Assembly: GCA_025594325.1 (NCBI GenBank)
Contig: JANHCV010000001.1
Coordinates: 1,488,001 to 1,552,000, forward strand
Origin: Blastocladiella emersonii ATCC 22665
Lineage: Eukaryota; Blastocladiomycota; Blastocladiomycetes; Blastocladiales; Blastocladiaceae
Length of the DNA stretch: 64,000 nucleotides
Direction of reading: 5' to 3'
This document shows positions 54,601 to 64,000 of this stretch, one piece after another. The notes beneath the pieces were generated by a model, which did not search any database, was not told where the DNA came from, and saw nothing but the letters and a program-made list of their open reading frames with translations. Each line of letters opens with the position of its first letter. Position 1 is the stretch's first letter. The translations under genes and the position numbers were made by a program.

Positions 54601-55043
54601 ACTACATTGGGATCGCGACGTACTCGATCGCGCTCGCGCTCATCGTCGTGGCGCCCGTGATCCTGCTCCTCCAGGCGCCGCTCGTCCAGTACATCATCTC
54701 GGCGATCCTGGTCACGCTCACGACGATCGGCGTCCAGCTCATCTTCTTCGGCCACAAGGTGTCGGCGGTCTTCATGCCCGCTAACATCGCCGAGGTCGAC
54801 AACTCGACGGCCAGCGAGTCGTCGGCGGGCGAGAGCTCGACGGGCGTGCTCCGGTGCAAGTACTGCAAGCAGGCGCTGCAGGCGGGCAGTGCGGCGGGCG
54901 GGAACAGCACGATCGCCACGGGTATGGGCATGGGTACGCTGCAGGGCAAGATGGGGTCGGTCAACAACATGGGCACGCTGCAGGGCAAGGGCGGGTCCGC
55001 GTCGCCGTCCGCGCGGCCATCTCTCAAGCAGGCGTTGATGTGA
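51663..55043 (+). CDS. class C-like 7TM receptor with Bmp-type ligand-binding and kelch domains
   Basis: Four exons (51663-51819, 51882-52028, 52085-52319, 52379-55043) sum to 3204 nt, 1067 aa. A signal peptide (about 1-43) is followed by a periplasmic-binding-protein fold of the Bmp/Med type (about 45-375), with YIGSYFGFVSTMDQLAAKYP, FAEDQAGYLAGALAG, RVGVIGG and GADVIFGAGGGMGSAGILEA. A kelch propeller follows (about 400-680: NRILAWGGQTKFGEYP, GNIWIYGGQSASSVLGDTWK, MYVYGG, VLYGGTNEQGS). Seven hydrophobic helices (about 735-980) follow, beginning WAVTVLNAVGLMLTLALSTF and resembling GABA-B-like class C GPCRs. The cytosolic tail has a CKYC pair and a duplicated MGTLQGK motif. The architecture suggests a cell-surface receptor sensing a small ligand, such as a nucleoside. 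Ligand and coupling are unknown. Confidence 0.88.
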
Positions 55044-55433
55044 TTGAGGAGGGGGTCGGGTGGGTGATTGCGTGATATGTGATATAGACTAGCACTTGCT
55101 TTGCTTACATCATTGACTGATGCTCCTTTGGGGCGAGGACTTTCACTCGCGTCGCACACTACACGTGAGTGGCTCAACTTCGCGTTGCGCCACTCCAGCC
55201 CGCGGCTCGACTTTCGCAGCATCGCGCTTTCAATGAATCTCGCAGGAAGCTTATACGTGGTTCCGTGTCGTCGCTGTGAAGCATACAAAGATCAAAGTGG
55301 TTCCGCGTCAGCGTCCGCGTGTGGCACTCGTTCCTCAAGGCGGCTCAGATGCGACCAAGAGTGGCAGGCGACGGACTAGAATACGTGGTATACACTTTCA
55401 AACAAAAAAAGTTCTCGTTGCGCATCGGCAAGC
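55044..55433. other. intergenic between convergent genes
   Basis: About 390 bp between the receptor and ACH1 stop codons. No gene recognised. An A-rich run (CAAACAAAAAAAG, 55399-55411) could provide ACH1 3'-end signals on the minus strand. Confidence 0.35.
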
Positions 55434-56889
55434 CTAGGCGCGCCACGCATCAATGTTGTAGCGCTCAAAGGCGTCGCGCTCGAGCTCCTCGCGGTGGTCG
55501 GGGTGGGCGATGCTGATGAGGGCCTTGGCGCGCTGGTGGTAGTTGAGGCCGAACAGGTTGACGGCGCCATACTCGGTGACGACCCAGTGGACGTGGTAGC
55601 GGGTGGTGACGACGCCGGACCCGGGCGCGAGGGTCGGGACGATCTTGGAGGTACCGTTCTTGTTGGTCGAGGGCATGCAGATGATGGGGATGCCGCCGTC
55701 CGAGAGCGCGGCGCCGCGCTCGAAATCGACCTGGCCGCCGACGCCCGAGACCTGGTAGGTGCCGACCGAGTCGCTGCACACCTGGCCCGTGATGTCGACG
55801 GCGACGCACGAGTTGATGGCCACGACGCGCGGGTTGGACCCGATGATGACGGGGTTGTTGGTGACGGACGCGTCCTGGAAGAGCACCTGCGGGTTGTCGT
55901 CCACAAAGTCGTAGAGCTTCTGCGACCCGACGACAAACGAGGTGACGACGCGGCCGGCCTGGTACGTCTTGAGCGAGTTGTCGACGACGCCGGACTCGAT
56001 GAGCGGGATGAGGCCGTCGGACCACATTTCAGTGTGACAGCCAAGGTGTTTGTGGTTGGTGAGGCACGCGAGCACAGCGTTGGGGACCGCGCCGATACCC
56101 ATCTGCAGAGTGGCGCCGTCGGGGATGAGCTCGGCAATGTGCCGGCCAATGGCCTCCTCGACCTCGGTCATGGGGCCGGGGGCGGCGGAGATGATGGGGT
56201 CGTCGGTGTGCACGACGGCATCGAACGCCGAGAGCGGGACGAAGGTCGAGCCGCGAGTGCGCGGCACGTTGGGGTTGATCTGGGCGATCAGGGTGCGGGC
56301 GGTCTCGACAGCGGGGAGGGCGGTGGCGACCTCGGCGCCGAGCGTGACGAAGCCGTGCTTGTCGGGCGGGCTGACGTTGAGCAGGGCGACGTCGGGGGCG
56401 AGGCGGCCCGAGCGCATGAGGCGCGGCATCTCGGAGAGGAAGACGGGGATGTAGGACCCCTGGCCGTTGGCGACGTTGCGGCGCTCGCGCGCGCCGACAA
56501 ACAGGTTGTTGGAGAAGAAGCGGTCCGGGTGCGCCGTGCACGGGTTGGCGGCCTCGAGGTGCAGGTGCAGCAGCTCCATGTCGGTCAGGTCGTCGCGCGC
56601 GGCCAGGGCGTCGAGCAGGCGTGTCGGCACGCACGCCGCGCCGTGGATGTACACGCGCGACCCGCTCTCGATGCGCGAGACGGCCTCCTCGGCCGACACC
56701 ACGTCGGGGGTGGCTAGGTGCGCGAGGTTGCGCGAAGTGAGAAGGTGCTGCTGGTCGCCGAAGCGTGAGCGGATCGAGCGTACCGGCACGGGCGGCAAGC
56801 AGGGTGCGGCGCTGCCACGAGCTCGCGACGACACGGGCGGCGGCCGAGGCCGAGAAGGTGTTGGCGTGGCGCTTCAGGGCGGACAGCAT
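55434..56889 (-). CDS. ACH1: mitochondrial acetyl-CoA hydrolase/CoA-transferase family protein
   Basis: Two exons (56889-56784 and 56713-55434) join in frame to 461 aa. The first exon encodes an Arg/Ala/Ser-rich presequence (MLSALKRHANTFSASAAARV) typical of mitochondrial import. The rest is the acetyl-CoA hydrolase/4-hydroxybutyrate CoA-transferase fold: VYIHGAACVPTRLLDAL, INPNVPRTRG, ATLQMGIGAVPNAVLACL, LGCHTEMWSDGLIPLIESGV and VSGVGGQVDFERGA. In fungi Ach1 mainly transfers CoA from succinyl- or propionyl-CoA to acetate and lets cells detoxify acids. The protein is shorter than yeast Ach1 (526 aa) and nearer to bacterial and protist CoA-transferases of this family, so the exact acyl substrate is uncertain. 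Confidence 0.9.
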
Positions 56890-57421
56890 GATGGCTTCGC
56901 GATGCGCCGAGTGTCTAGAGATACATGCAAGCGGTCGGGCGGCGGGCAGGGAGGGCGGGGCCGTGGGGGCGCGCAGGGCTCTTATAACCTTAGCCTTCAT
57001 TGCGGAACACGTTGCTTGCTTGGCGCGCTGCAGGACGGCGCGGGTGGGGCCGGTCCGACGTTTCGGCGCGGCGCGCCTCATGCATGCACGGTGTGTTCGA
57101 CGCGCCGATCACCGCGTCATCGTGCGTCACCGCCGCGGCCGTCGATCACGCGGCTTATGCGGGCCATGCGGATGGGCGCGCGATGGCCATGCCCTTTTCA
57201 CGCCACCGCGCGCGCCACAGTGACGCTCACGCGCCGCGCCACGCTCGCTCGGCTCACGCGATAGCCGATGCCCGCGTGATTGCCGGTCGCGGTCGCGAGG
57301 CGGTGCGACCCGGCCGTCCCTATCGCCCGGATTTGCCTTCTCGCTCGTCCCTCTCCGCAATCCGCTCTCGCTCTCTCAACCCATGCAACGCGCCTGATAC
57401 TGCAACGCGACGTAATCGACC
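56890..57421. promoter_or_regulatory. divergent spacer, ACH1 / kinase
   Basis: About 530 bp between outward-facing start codons, probably containing both promoters. A TTATAAG element sits at 56981-56987 on the ACH1 side. No gene seen. Confidence 0.4.
56981..56987 (-). promoter_or_regulatory. candidate TATA box of ACH1
   Basis: The minus strand reads TTATAAG, about 95 bp upstream of the ACH1 ATG, in otherwise GC-rich DNA. Confidence 0.4.
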
Positions 57422-58811
57422 ATGTTCACCCGCCGCCGCAAGGACTCGGGTCCGTCGCCCGCCATCGCCGCGCTGGCCGTGGCCGCGAGCTCGGCCGACG
57501 CGCTGCCACCACCACCGCCGTCTGCGCCGGTCGCTGGAACGGGTTCTGAGATGGACGCTGCGGATGCGAGCGCGAGCAGCAACCCGCTCAAACGCTTCTC
57601 GTGGAAGCGCATCAAGGCCGCCGCCATCACGCTGGCGTCACGCGAGCCCAGGAAGGAGACGTCGTCGTCGCGCGTCGACACGGGCACGCTCTCGCCCGAC
57701 ACATCGGCTCGCCCAGCGGCACCTGCCATCGGGTCCACCGCCGCGCCCGAACCGAGCACCGCGCTCAGCGACTCGGGTGTCCCTGTCGTCCTCAAGACGC
57801 TCCGCCGCACCGAATCGGACCCGAGCACCAGTCCCGCACCTTCTTCAACGACACCCAGTGGCCGCCCGCTGAGCGTCTCGGGTTCGCGGTGGGGTACGTC
57901 GCGCGAGATCGAGATCCTGGCCATGCTCGCCGACGCCAAGGACCGCGACGCCAAGGCCTTCCGCCACGTCGTGGCACCGCGCGACGTGTACATCAACGAG
58001 CTCGGCGAGAACGTGGTCGTGTTCGACGCCTACCTCGAGCTCCCGTTGCGCGACATGCCGCTGCGCCGCGCGGCCGAGCTCACGCGCCAGCTGCTCTCGG
58101 TGCGCAATCTTTGCATCCCGACTGTACCCCTCGCCATGACTGATCTTGCACCGCGAGTAGGCCCTCGCTGCCGTCCACTCGCTCAGCATCTGCCACCTCG
58201 ACGTCAACCCGTCCAACCTGATGCAGGACGCCAAGGGCAACCTGATCCTCATCGATTTTGGCCTCGCGCGCGTGTGCGACGGGACGCCGCACCCGCCCGG
58301 CCGCGGCACGCGCGGGTACATTGCCCCCGAGCTGTTCCCGCCCAAGGTGTGCCACTCAACGTCGCCCGACCTGTACTCCGCGGGGATCGTGATCGGCCAG
58401 CTGCTCGAGCCGTACCTGGCCCACTGCAACCTGCGCATCCTCGGCGGGTCCGCGTCGTACCCGTTCCACGTCGAGGAGGTGTGGCAGGCCGTGCGCGAGT
58501 TTGTGGAGATGGACGCGCTCACCAACGACGACCTGTTCCCACCCGTCCTCCAGCTCGCCGCCGACCTGCTCCTGCGCCTGCTCACCTCGTCCACGCCGTC
58601 CACGCCGTCGCCCGGCCACCGCTACCTCCGCCTCTCGGCCGCCCAGGCCCTCCAGCACCCGTGGCTCGCCGTCCTCGACTCGCCCAACCTCGCGGAGGCC
58701 AGCTTCCGCCACCTCACGCCCAACGAGTGGCGGTTACGCCGCGCCGGCGAGCAGCTCCGCGAACGTCAGCGCCGCCGCGGCGTCGACTTTTCGCGCATCG
58801 TTGGCTATTGA
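57422..58811 (+). CDS. divergent Ser/Thr protein kinase, Cdc7-like features
   Basis: Two exons (57422-58099, 58161-58811) sum to 1329 nt, 442 aa. The N-terminal ~120 residues are low complexity. VPVVLKTLRRT supplies the probable beta-3 lysine, but no glycine-rich loop is visible before it. A Ser/Pro-rich insertion of about 35 residues precedes the alpha-C helix (REIEILAML). The C-lobe is clear: CHLDVNPSNLM in place of HRDxKxxN, LILIDFGLAR (DFG), and GRGTRGYIAPELF, a 'GTRG-x-x-APE' activation segment like that of Cdc7 kinases. HRD is HLD and the catalytic-loop lysine is Asn, so activity may be reduced or unusual. Substrate and role unknown. Confidence 0.75.
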
Positions 58812-59020
58812 CCACGTATACACGTATTGTCGCTTCATCCGTCCCTCTCAGTATACCCCTTTCGTGTCACATCCCTGAGCTGGCCGGCCGCGGTGACTTG
58901 GTAACTGTGAGAGGGTTGGTCGCGGTCACGGCCACGGCCGCTGACCAAGGCTCGCGGCCTCTCCCCTCTGCTCTCCACCCTCGCGCGCCGACCTGAACGG
59001 CGGCACCCACACATCCTGCA
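58812..59020. promoter_or_regulatory. spacer, kinase 3' / sirtuin 5'
   Basis: About 210 bp between tandem genes. No TATA element stands out. No gene. Confidence 0.3.
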
Positions 59021-60269
59021 ATGAACTCTTCAAAGACAGTCAATGATCGGAAACCAAATGCCGTTGAGAAACCGAAACCAGCGGCGCTGAAGTCGCTCGA
59101 CATCGACGGCGTCGCTGACTTCATCAAGTCCGGCCTCGCCAAGCGCATCGTCGTCATGGCAGGAGCTGGGATCAGCACGAGCTGTGGCATAGCTGACTTC
59201 CGGTCTCCGGGGACAGGCCTGTACGATAACCTGCAAAAGTACAGCCTCCCGCACCCTATGGACATCTTCGACCTCGAATACTTTGAAGAGAACCCTCGCC
59301 CGTTCTTTGACCTCGCCAAGGAGCTGTACCCGGGCAACTTCAAGGTACGCTCGCCACATAGCCCTTGGTGATAGAGCGTTCCGAGCGACCAGTTCTGATC
59401 CCTCGCCCGCGTAGCCGTCCCGCACGCACTTCTTCCTCAAACTGCTCGCCAACAAGGGCCTGCTGCACGTACTCATGTCGCAGAACATTGACACGCTCGA
59501 GTCCGTGGCGGGGATCCCGCGCGAGCTCGTGGTCGAGGCGCACGGCAGCTTCGCGCGCGCGACGTGTCTCGCGTGCTTCCACGAGGTGGACGCCGATGCC
59601 ATCAAGCCGCACGTCTTCGCGGGCAAGGTGCCCATGTGCGCCAAGTGCGAGGTCGGCGTCGTGAAGCCCAACATCATCTTCTTTGGCGAGGCGCTCCCGC
59701 AGGCGTTCCACACGGCCGCCAACGACCGCGTCCCGCAGGCCGACCTCCTGCTCGTCCTCGGCACGAGCCTCAAGGTCGCGCCGTTCAACTCGCTCGTCGA
59801 TTTCGTCGAGCGGGATATCCCGCGCGTCCTGATCAACCGCGAGCGTGTTGGCGATGTACGTCTGCGACTGTGAACGTGGTGTTGCGCTCAATGCTCACGA
59901 TTTGCTCGATTGTAGTACGGCAACGGGACCCTCGGCTTCGACTTTGAGGGCAAGCGGCAAAAGATCCGCCGCGACGTGTTCCTGCCCGGCTCGTGCGACG
60001 ACGTGGTCACGGAGCTGTGCGAGTTGCTTGGGTGGAAGGTCCGTCACAACCGAATCCGCAACATGAGCGCGAGGCTAACTGCTCGCGCGCCGTACCGTGT
60101 GTAGGACGACCTGATCGCGCTCGAGACCGACTTTGACCTGACCAGCGCGTTCGGCAAGGTCTCGCTCGGATCCGACGACGAGGACGAGGATGCGAGCGAG
60201 GAGAAGGGCGATGACGAAGAGGCGGCCAAGCAGGAGGAGAGCGACGAGGACACTCGCTCGACGGAATGA
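59021..60269 (+). CDS. HST2: SIRT2/Hst2-type NAD-dependent deacetylase
   Basis: Four exons (59021-59344, 59415-59855, 59916-60038, 60105-60269) sum to 1053 nt, 350 aa. Sirtuin motifs: [20 protein letters not shown] (NAD Rossmann loop), [10 protein letters not shown], catalytic His in [11 protein letters not shown], zinc CxxC pairs CLAC and [16 protein letters not shown] and [11 protein letters not shown]. The 'Y-x-L-P-x-P-x-x-I-F-x-x-x-Y-F' segment ([15 protein letters not shown]) is diagnostic of the SIRT1-3/Hst2 class. The C-terminus is a long acidic tail (Glu/Asp-rich, about 315-350). Hst2-type enzymes deacetylate H4K16 and tubulin in the cytoplasm and nucleus. Its stop codon is about 37 bp from the convergent DRC2 stop. 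Confidence 0.95.
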
Positions 60270-60306
60270 CGGACGAAATAAGTCTAAACGGTTTCTATTT
60301 ATCAAT

Positions 60307-61934
60307 CTAGTACATGATCTTGTGCATGGCCTGCACGTTCTTGATGGCCTGCGAGCCCTCGATGACCGTGATGACCTTGGGCTGGCGCTTCTGCCTACAC
60401 GCACACGCGAATACACCAGGTCAGTTCGACCACATCGAGCGACGGTGAACAGAACGTACAGAATGACGTTGGTCCGGCCGTTGACGACGAACAGCGGATT
60501 CGCCTCCTCCATGATGTGCTCCTGGACGCTGATGCCGTCGAGGTACGCCTTGAGGACGGCGCGCAGCGACTCGTTCTCGCGCGCCAGCTTCTCGCGGCGG
60601 GCCTCGAGCGCGAGCTTGTCGAGCAGCACCTTGTTGTACCGCTTCTGGAACTTTTCGAGGACCAGCTTGTCGCGCAGGGCACGCGTGATGGGCTCAATGG
60701 GCGGGTGCGCCGGGTCGTCGTCCTCGTCGTCCTCGTCGAGCTCGGTCACGGCTTCCTCGATGCGCGCGGGCAGGCCGCCCGTGCTGGTGACCGAGGCCGA
60801 CGCGGCCGAGGTGGCAGCCGCGGCGGTGGCGGCGCTGTTGGCGTTGGCCTCGCGCTCCATGGACCACAATAGCTTCTCCTCCTGGGTCTCGAGCTTGGAG
60901 TTCATTTCGCCGAGCTTGATGATCTTCTCTGCGAGGGAGACCTGCTTCTCGAGCTGCTTGGACGAGACGTTGGCGAGGCGGGTGAGCTCGATGAGCTTGC
61001 GCTTCTCCTCGTCGCGGTAGCCGTTCATCTTGCGCTTGAGTGCCTGGAAGTCGACGACGACGCGCTCCTTGGCAGCCTTGAGGGCGGAGATGGCGTGCTC
61101 GGCCTCCTTGGCGTTGGTGCCGAGGCGCAGCTTGAAGCTCGAGATCATCTCGGACAGCTTGGCGAGCTTGCGCAGCTGGGTCTCGATGAGGGTAGCGCTC
61201 AGCTCGTCCTTGGCCTTGAGGTCCTCGAACTGCTTCTTGCGCTCGTCGGTGGCGGCGTTGTAGTTGGCGAGGGCGACCTGGAACTGGCGCCACAGGTCCT
61301 CGATGGTGCCCTCGAGCTGGATGCGCAGGGCGTGCTTCTCCTCGAGGTTCTTGTTCTTGACGTCGTCGCGCGACGACTGGTACTCGTGGCGCGCGTCAGC
61401 CTCGGTCTCGGAAAAGTCCTGGTCCATGCGGTAGATGACGCCGAGAATGTCGTTCTTCTCCTTGACGTGCTGGGCCTGCAGGCGCACGCGCTCGGACCCG
61501 AACTCGAGCTCGAGGTCCTTTTTCTCGATGTCGTAGTCGCGCTCGAGCGCGTCGAGCCGCGCGTACTGCAGGTCGAGCAGGTTGTCGAGGTTCTGGAAGT
61601 GGGCCTGGTACGCGGCGTCGTACTGGTCGTCGGCCTCGTGCAGGGTCTGGGCGGCCGTGGCCACGGCGTGGTTCTTGCGGTCGACGTGGCGCTCGTGGAC
61701 CTGGCGCAGCACCTCGAGCTGCTGCAGCAGGGCCTCGGACTTGACGCGCTTCATGAGCTCGCGCCACTGGCCGGCGATCTTGAGCTGGTTGAGCTTGGCG
61801 GCGCGCATCTCGCGGTCAAAGACGGCCTTGCGCCGCGCCAGCTGCTGCTCGGCGTACTTGCGCCGCTGCTCCTCGGTCTTGAGCATGTCGGCCTCGGTCT
61901 TGACGACCCCGGCCGACTTTTTCTTCTTTGCCAT
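60307..61934 (-). CDS. DRC2: dynein regulatory complex subunit 2 (CCDC65)
   Basis: Two exons (61934-60460 and 60394-60307, 65-nt intron) sum to 1563 nt, 520 aa. A Lys-rich start (MAKKKKSAG) leads into an almost continuous coiled coil. Family-diagnostic stretches are KIAGQWRELMKRVKSEAL, NLEEKHALRIQLEGTIEDLW with RQFQVALANYNAATDERK, and FQKRYNKVLLDKLALEARRE leading to LKAYLDGISV and NPLFVVN. These closely follow human CCDC65 and Chlamydomonas DRC2. DRC1/DRC2 form the axonemal base plate of the nexin-dynein regulatory complex that sets flagellar waveform. Its presence means the organism builds a motile 9+2 flagellum at some life stage. A poly-Asp/Ala-rich insertion (about residues 365-415) is lineage-specific. 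Confidence 0.96.
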
Positions 61935-62499
61935 GGTGTTAACGTCTTGCTGAGAGTGCTGCTACTGCTGCATGGGGCTGCCAGAGCCGTATCGTCGAGA
62001 GCAAGAGCGAGAATGTGGCGCGGCGCGAAACGTCTCGCGGATCAAGCCTCGCTCTCGCGCCGCACAGGTGAGCGAACGTGACGCAGAGTGTCTCCCGCCG
62101 CGCGCGCTATTTCGGGTCTCAGCAGAGTTCGGGCAGCAACCACCTCCGCGCGCCGCGCCTCCTTTCGCGCCCGCGCCGACTCGCTGCAACGCATCGCACG
62201 CACGCCAGGGACTGATTCCGCGCTCCCCTTCCGCTTCGGGACGTGAGTGTGATCCCGACCAAGCGACCATCGCTCGCCGCCGTGAGCCACACCACCCGCG
62301 ACTACGCCACCCCGCACCTGCTACACCTGCGCCCCCCTTTTGTGGTGTTCCCTGCCGGGTCCCCGAAGATTCCCGTACACTCGCCTGCGCGCCACGGCGA
62401 CATTCCCATCGCGGCGAACCCTTCCTCTCTCCCGCACTGCCCCGATCACCACCCGCAACTGCAACGTAACGCACGCAACTCAGCTCCATCGGCGCATCC
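61935..62499. promoter_or_regulatory. divergent spacer, DRC2 / coiled-coil gene
   Basis: About 565 bp of GC-rich DNA between outward-facing start codons; likely both promoters. No RNA gene or TATA box that I would defend. Confidence 0.35.
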
Positions 62500-64000
62500 A
62501 TGTCGACGGCCGCACCGCCACTACCGCAACCACCACGATCGCCCGTCGCCGGCGCGCCCGCGGCGACCCCGTCGTCGTCGAGCAAGCGGCAGCGCGATCC
62601 CGACGCGGGCGACGCGCATGGCGGAAAGGAGTCTTCGGCCAAGTACGCCTTAAGCCTGCGTAACCGCGATCAGGGATGAACCACGGCTAACCCGTCCCCG
62701 ATCGACCGCGTCTAGACGCTCCAGCATCGTCGGTGCTCCGCGGCCCGATGCCGACCCGGAAACCGCGCCCGCACCGTCATCGCGCTCGCTCCGCGGCGCG
62801 TCCTCGTCGCGCCTGAGCGTCGGTAAGTCGCCCGCGGCGCTGCGAGCCGCCGCACGCCGCCGGTCCACGCCCGTCAAGGCGGCTGCTGCATCGCCGGCGG
62901 CGACGGGTGCAAACCGCATGTCCATGGCGTTCGTGTGGCCCTCGAGCCCCGCGAAACCGTCGCCGCTCGCCAGCGAGTCGGGATGGACCTGGCCCGCGGC
63001 GTTCCCGAGCTCGGCGACGGCGGCAGCAGCGCCCGCATCCTCGTCGGCGCCCGTCAACCCGTTGCCCGTGATCCCCGGGTTCCAGGTCGTCGATGGCGAC
63101 GCCGTCTCGTCGTCGGATGACGAGGACGACGACGACGACGACGACGACGACGAGGCGCTCGCCGCACCACCACTGGTCCCCGCGCCGCCCGAGATCCCCG
63201 CCGAGCTGCCGAGCGACCCCGCCACGCTCGAGGCCCTGTACCGCGCGCAGATGCTGAGCGAGAGCGCCGCCATCGAGGCGCAGGCGCAGCTGCGCAAGTT
63301 TGCGCGCGGCACCGCCGCCGCCACCGCGAAACCCGTCACGCCCGGCCGCCCGCGCGGCTGGCTGATGCGGCCGCGCAGCGGCATGCCCCCGCCGCCGGCG
63401 TCCGAGCCCGAGCACCCGAACGAGCCCGTCTCCGCAGCCGTCGACTCGGCGTACGCGTCGTCGGCCGACATGTCGCTTGAGAGCGCACTGCACCAGCTCG
63501 AGGTGTCGCAGCAGTCGATCCGCGGGCTGACGTCCATGGCGCGCGAGCTGCAGGCGCGCAACGCCGAGCTCGATGCCGCGCACCGCGCCGCCGCCGCCCA
63601 GCTCGTCGCCGCCGAGGCCGACCTCGAGACCATGCGCCGCCGCGCCACCCGCATGGCCGACGCCGAGAAGCGGCTCCGCGGCCACGTCGAGACCCTCGAG
63701 TCGCAGCTCCGCGACAACGACCTCCAGCTCACCTCGGCGTCGTCGGGCGCGCACCGACTGCATGGCGAAACCGCCAAGCTGCGCGCGACCAACGCCAAGC
63801 TGCTCGACGAGATCGAGGAGGCCCGCGCCAGTCTCGCCGCCGCCCAGGCATCGGCCGACGACGCGCGCAAGCACGCCGACGCCGAGGCCGCGTCGGTCCG
63901 CCGCGCGCTCGCCCTCGCGGTCGGCGAGCGCGACCAGTGCTGGCGCAAGGTCGACGAGCTGCGCCAGGAGAACGAGATGCTGCGCCGTAAACTGGCCAAA
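62500..64000 (+). CDS. coiled-coil protein, truncated at window end
   Basis: Exon 1 is 62500-62642; a 73-nt intron (GTACGC...GTCTAG) joins in frame to 62716, and the frame stays open to the window end (about 475 aa visible). The N-terminus is Pro/Ser/Ala-rich and basic (SSSSKRQRDPDAGD, RSTPVKAAAA). An acidic block of nine Asp and one Glu is encoded by a (GAC)n run at about 63119-63153. A helix (EALYRAQMLSESAAIEAQAQ) and then a long coiled coil with heptad Leu/Ala follow from about 63480 to the end ([20 protein letters not shown]). Only overlapping minus-strand frames would be called automatically; they are shadows. A cytoskeletal or centrosomal protein is likely, but no family is recognised. 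Confidence 0.8.

Noticed and set aside
56890..57421. tRNA or snoRNA in the ACH1/kinase spacer
   Set aside because: No B box, C/D box pair or H/ACA hairpin arrangement that could be supported by eye.
62650..63999. 449-aa minus-strand frame
   Set aside because: Ser/Ala-rich antisense shadow; the plus strand carries an ATG, intron and heptad coiled coil.

Overview
The window looks like a nuclear segment of a GC-rich, flagellated, early-diverging fungus, most likely Blastocladiomycota or a neighbouring zoosporic lineage. The lineage is my inference. It rests on three things: many short introns (mostly 55-90 nt) with a strong 5' GTACG / 3' TGTAG signature; fungal-type housekeeping genes (FAB1, KAR3-type kinesin, SNF4, ACH1, PEX7, COX23); and a clear DRC2/CCDC65 gene, a motile-cilium component absent from Dikarya. 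A class C receptor with a Bmp-type ligand-binding domain also fits an early-diverging fungus.

Layout. 0.1-2.5 kb: coiled-coil/helical protein resembling ATRIP/Lcd1. 2.5-5.3 kb: no protein gene, but a U6 snRNA on the minus strand with a ~160-bp tandem array downstream of it. 5.3-18.9 kb: cytochrome P450, PSMD9/Nas2, PP2C, PPP4R1, kinesin-14, COX23. 18.9-20.6 kb: gene-poor. 20.6-22.4 kb: leucine-rich-repeat gene. 22.7-31.7 kb: dense block of ZNG1, DIM1, SGT1, LSM2, DNAJA/YDJ1 and WDR75/UTP17. 32.5-33.2 kb: uncharacterised small gene. 33.7-38.9 kb: FAD monooxygenase, PhoD-like phosphatase, NOP10. 39.1-47.8 kb: DCN1, SNF4, FAB1/PIKfyve. 47.8-49.2 kb: gene-poor, with a decayed LRR paralogue. 49.2-55.0 kb: PEX7, MGMT, and a Bmp-kelch-7TM receptor. 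55.4-64 kb: ACH1, divergent kinase, SIRT2-type sirtuin, DRC2, and a coiled-coil gene running off the window end.

The genes do not form one pathway. Divergent and convergent neighbours are common and spacers short: ZNG1/DIM1 start codons are 147 bp apart, and the sirtuin and DRC2 stop codons are about 37 bp apart. Functions cluster loosely. RNA processing is represented by U6, LSM2, DIM1, NOP10 and WDR75. Proteostasis is represented by Nas2, SGT1, DNAJA and DCN1. Signalling is represented by FAB1, SNF4, PP2C, PPP4R1, a kinase and the receptor.

I rebuilt exon structures by hand. For most multi-exon models the summed exon lengths are divisible by three and the joined proteins match the family length, so I regard them as reliable. 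The least certain models are the 5' ends of the LRR gene and of the 32.5-kb gene. The strongest candidates for something undescribed are the Bmp-kelch-7TM receptor and the repeat array that copies the U6 3' hairpin and oligo-T terminator.
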